7,831 nt of DNA from an uncultured Bacteroidales bacterium. Lineage in GTDB: Bacteria > Bacteroidota > Bacteroidia > Bacteroidales > Lentimicrobiaceae. Positions 5,932 through 7,831 of this stretch are shown here, in pieces (the first letter of the stretch is position 1; every line of letters begins with the position of its first letter). The translations under genes and the position numbers were made by a program. Location of the stretch: positions 1-7,831 of the forward strand of contig CALCQV010000122.1 of NCBI GenBank assembly GCA_937894795.1, written 5' to 3'. The notes below the pieces were generated by a model. It ran no database searches. It had not been told where the DNA came from and saw only the letters and a list, made by a program, of their open reading frames with translations.

Positions 5932-6744
5932 ATGATTGTATTTCCAAATGCCAAGATCAACCTGGGCCTGAGAATACTCAACAAGCGCAGTGACGGGTAT
6001 CATAACATACAGAGTTATATGATACCTGTTAACCTGTGTGATGCATTGGAAATTGTGCCTTCGGCCGATGACTTTTCATTTCATGCTTCGGGGGTGCCTG
6101 TTGACGGGCCTGATGAGCAGAATCTTTGTGTACGGGCCTATCGATTGATGCAGGCCAACTATAATACCGGCAATGTAAAAATGCATCTGCATAAAATCAT
6201 ACCCGCCGGTTCAGGGTTAGGCGGAGGTTCTTCAGATGCCGCTTCTGTACTTACGCTCCTGCGCAGGATGTTTGATATCAAAATATGCAACAATGAGCTT
6301 GAAATGATGGCCTCAACCCTGGGAAATGATTGTCCGTTTTTCATTGTCAACAAGCCTCAGCTGATTGAAGATAAAGGCAGGCCGACACAAAAGTTCATGC
6401 ATCTGCCATCTTATCATATAGTGATTGTGATTCCTGATTTCTCCATATCCACCTCATGGGCTTACAGTAAAGTACAGCCCACCAATCAAATGCTCCCTGA
6501 TGCGGATGCTTTAACCGGCAATGAAGAGCACTGGACTGAGTTGCTGGTGAATGATTTTGAGAAGCCTCTGTTTGGCTATTACCCGCAATTATTGGAAATC
6601 AAGGTAACCCTGTACAACAAGGGGGCCTTTTATGCTTCCATGAGTGGCAGTGGATCCGCAATTTTTGGACTGTTCAGGGAGATGCCTGATGTTAACGGCC
6701 TCTTCCCCGGCTATTTCGTGTGGACGGGTAACACCTGCGGATAA
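5932..6744 (+). CDS. ispE: 4-diphosphocytidyl-2-C-methyl-D-erythritol kinase
   Basis: IspE phosphorylates the 2-hydroxyl of CDP-methylerythritol in the MEP pathway to isopentenyl diphosphate, which feeds undecaprenyl carriers and quinones. The 270-residue protein is a GHMP-fold kinase: substrate motif NAKINLGLRI (6-15) with the conserved Lys8, DGYHN (21-25), the glycine-rich ATP loop PAGSGLGGGSSDA (91-103), GNDCPFF (131-137) with the catalytic Asp133, and the C-terminal GHMP motif MSGSGSAIFG (237-246). It ends with YFVWTG, as related proteins do. I chose the ATG at 5932 because MIVFPNAKINLGL is the normal beginning. A TTG two codons upstream (5926) is in frame but adds nothing conserved. It is the only plus-strand gene here, divergent from the GH3 gene and convergent with the LptF/G gene, so it is probably transcribed alone. 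Confidence 0.95.
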   Translation: MIVFPNAKINLGLRILNKRSDGYHNIQSYMIPVNLCDALEIVPSADDFSFHASGVPVDGPDEQNLCVRAYRLMQANYNTGNVKMHLHKIIPAGSGLGGGSSDAASVLTLLRRMFDIKICNNELEMMASTLGNDCPFFIVNKPQLIEDKGRPTQKFMHLPSYHIVIVIPDFSISTSWAYSKVQPTNQMLPDADALTGNEEHWTELLVNDFEKPLFGYYPQLLEIKVTLYNKGAFYASMSGSGSAIFGLFREMPDVNGLFPGYFVWTGNTCG

Positions 6745-6770
6745 ATGACATGGCAGCCTTGTGCAGGAGG

Positions 6771-7775
6771 CTATTTCGGGGCAACTTTCAGCAGATAAAT
6801 GCCAAGCAACCCAAACAATACATTGGGTATCCAAACCGCCACTACCGGCGGCAGATTGCTGAAGGTGGCAAACACCGTGGTAACCTGCATGAAGAGGATA
6901 AAGGCAAAGCAGATGGTTATGCCAATGCCAAGGTTCAATCCTATGCCACCCCGCACTTTGCGTGATGAGAGTGAAACTCCTATTACGGTGAGAATGATGG
7001 TGGCAAAGGGGAAGGCTATTCTTGAATGTTTCTCAACCTGGAATTTCATCAAACTGCCTGATCCGCGCATCTTCTCCGTATCAATGAAGTCGCGTAATTC
7101 AGAGTAATTCATGTAAACGGCATAATCTACGTCAATATTGAAATCATCGGGAGTCAGCTTTAAGGTGGTGTCAAATTTAGCCCCCTTGGTAATTTTCTCT
7201 CCTTTATCGGTGATGATACGCTTCACCCAGTTTTCAACGGTCCATCGCTGATTGGTGCTGTCCCATCTTATGTAGTCGCCCGTCAGCTTTGAAGTCATTC
7301 CTTTCTCATTGAATTTCTCAAGAGCAAACCTGAAACCTGAGTTCTCTTTGATATTGTAGGTTTCAACGTAGGCAAACACACCCGGATCAACCTGAATATG
7401 GATGTTCCCGCGATTACCGATTTTCTCCCCCTTAAGGTATTTCTTCTGGAACTCGTGCATATTCTCACTGGTTTCAGGAATGATAAAGTTGGTAAGGATA
7501 AATGAAAGCAACGCAATGAAGGTAGCGGCCATGAGATAGGGGCGCAGCAATCTTCTGTAACTCACCCCGCTGTTCAGTATGGCAATGATCTCTGTATCGG
7601 AAGCCATCTTTGAGGTGAAGAAGATCACTGAAATGAACGTGAAAAGAGCACTGAATTTATTGATGAAGAATGGAATGAAGTTGAAGTAGTACTCAAAGAT
7701 GATGGCATGGGTGGAAGGCTTTTTTTCAATGAAATCATCCACCTTCTCTGAAAAGTCAAAGATGATAATGATCAC
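6771..7775 (-). CDS. LptF/LptG family LPS export permease, N-terminus incomplete or interrupted
   Basis: An inner-membrane subunit of the LptB2FG transporter, which extracts LPS and passes it to the LptC-LptA bridge. From the GTG at 7775 there are 334 residues against a usual 355-370. Numbering from that GTG: the end of helix 1 and FDFSEKVDDFIEKK (6-19); helix 2 at about 32-54; the cytoplasmic SKMASDTEIIAILNSGVSYRR nearby (55-75); helix 3 at 80-100; a periplasmic jellyroll-type region (about 101-250); then EKHSRIAFPFATI (248-260) and helices at about 253-270, 277-300 and 310-330. The open frame continues upstream through 11 more hydrophobic codons (7776-7808), which complete helix 1, and then meets TAG at 7809-7811. 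The expected N-terminal basic segment is therefore missing. The GTG start is formal only. LptF and LptG cannot be told apart here. The gene converges on ispE with 26 bases between. Confidence 0.88.
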   Translation of the reverse strand: MIIIIFDFSEKVDDFIEKKPSTHAIIFEYYFNFIPFFINKFSALFTFISVIFFTSKMASDTEIIAILNSGVSYRRLLRPYLMAATFIALLSFILTNFIIPETSENMHEFQKKYLKGEKIGNRGNIHIQVDPGVFAYVETYNIKENSGFRFALEKFNEKGMTSKLTGDYIRWDSTNQRWTVENWVKRIITDKGEKITKGAKFDTTLKLTPDDFNIDVDYAVYMNYSELRDFIDTEKMRGSGSLMKFQVEKHSRIAFPFATIILTVIGVSLSSRKVRGGIGLNLGIGITICFAFILFMQVTTVFATFSNLPPVVAVWIPNVLFGLLGIYLLKVAPK

Positions 7776-7831
7776 TGCAAGCAGGGCTATTGCATAGAAA
7801 ATCTGCTTCTAGCTTTAAATAAGAACACCAG

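Noticed and set aside
6755..6772. Small hairpin AGCCT/AGGCT between the converging ispE and LptF/G genes, as a two-way terminator
   Set aside because: The stem is only 5 bp with an 8-base loop, no T-run follows on either strand, and one arm enters the permease stop codon.
6709..6806. Imperfect repeat of GGCTATTTCG followed by GATAAATG, 60 bases apart, across the ispE and LptF/G 3' ends
   Set aside because: Both copies lie in or beside conserved C-terminal codons of unrelated genes on opposite strands (FVWTG of IspE and VAPK of the permease), and the middle does not align. A chance likeness is simpler than a duplication.

Overview
The window looks like ordinary housekeeping chromosome from a member of the Bacteroidota, probably a Bacteroidales-like lineage. 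The evidence is a HU-CCDC81/SPOR fusion protein, which as far as I know is a Bacteroidota hallmark, a bacterial GH3-family protein, a short Ada/MGMT-like protein of the kind common in that phylum, and promoter-like TAnnTTTG elements (the Bacteroidota sigma factor's -7 box) in front of several genes. There are almost no Shine-Dalgarno sequences at the starts, which also fits the phylum. I see no tRNA, rRNA, CRISPR array, insertion sequence or phage gene.

Layout. Seven genes lie on the minus strand and read leftward from about 5780 to the left edge: a GH3-family adenylate-forming protein, a deoxynucleoside kinase, KdsB, a HU-CCDC81/SPOR membrane protein, TrmB, an alkyltransferase-like (ATL) protein whose active-site cysteine is alanine, and an Mrp-type Fe-S carrier ATPase cut by the left edge. 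The kinase and kdsB overlap and are almost certainly one transcript. The other gaps are 56 to 98 bases, and several hold promoter candidates, so this is probably a string of short transcription units rather than one long operon. A 151-base divergent region (5781-5931) separates the GH3 gene from ispE on the plus strand. ispE then converges with an LptF/LptG-type permease on the minus strand, 26 bases away, which runs to the right edge.

Functions. Three genes serve envelope building: kdsB activates Kdo for LPS, the LptF/G permease exports LPS, and ispE makes isoprenoid precursors needed for undecaprenyl carriers and quinones. The HU/SPOR protein probably links the cytoplasm to septal peptidoglycan. 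The rest are nucleotide salvage (dNK), tRNA m7G46 modification (TrmB), DNA-damage recognition (ATL) and Fe-S assembly (Mrp). The GH3 protein has recognisable adenylation motifs, but its substrate cannot be read from sequence.

I found no convincing undescribed multi-gene system. The points most worth a second look are the interrupted N-terminus of the LptF/G permease at the right edge, the cysteine-less ATL, the HU/SPOR transmembrane architecture, the bacterial GH3 enzyme, and small regulatory elements in the intergenic gaps.
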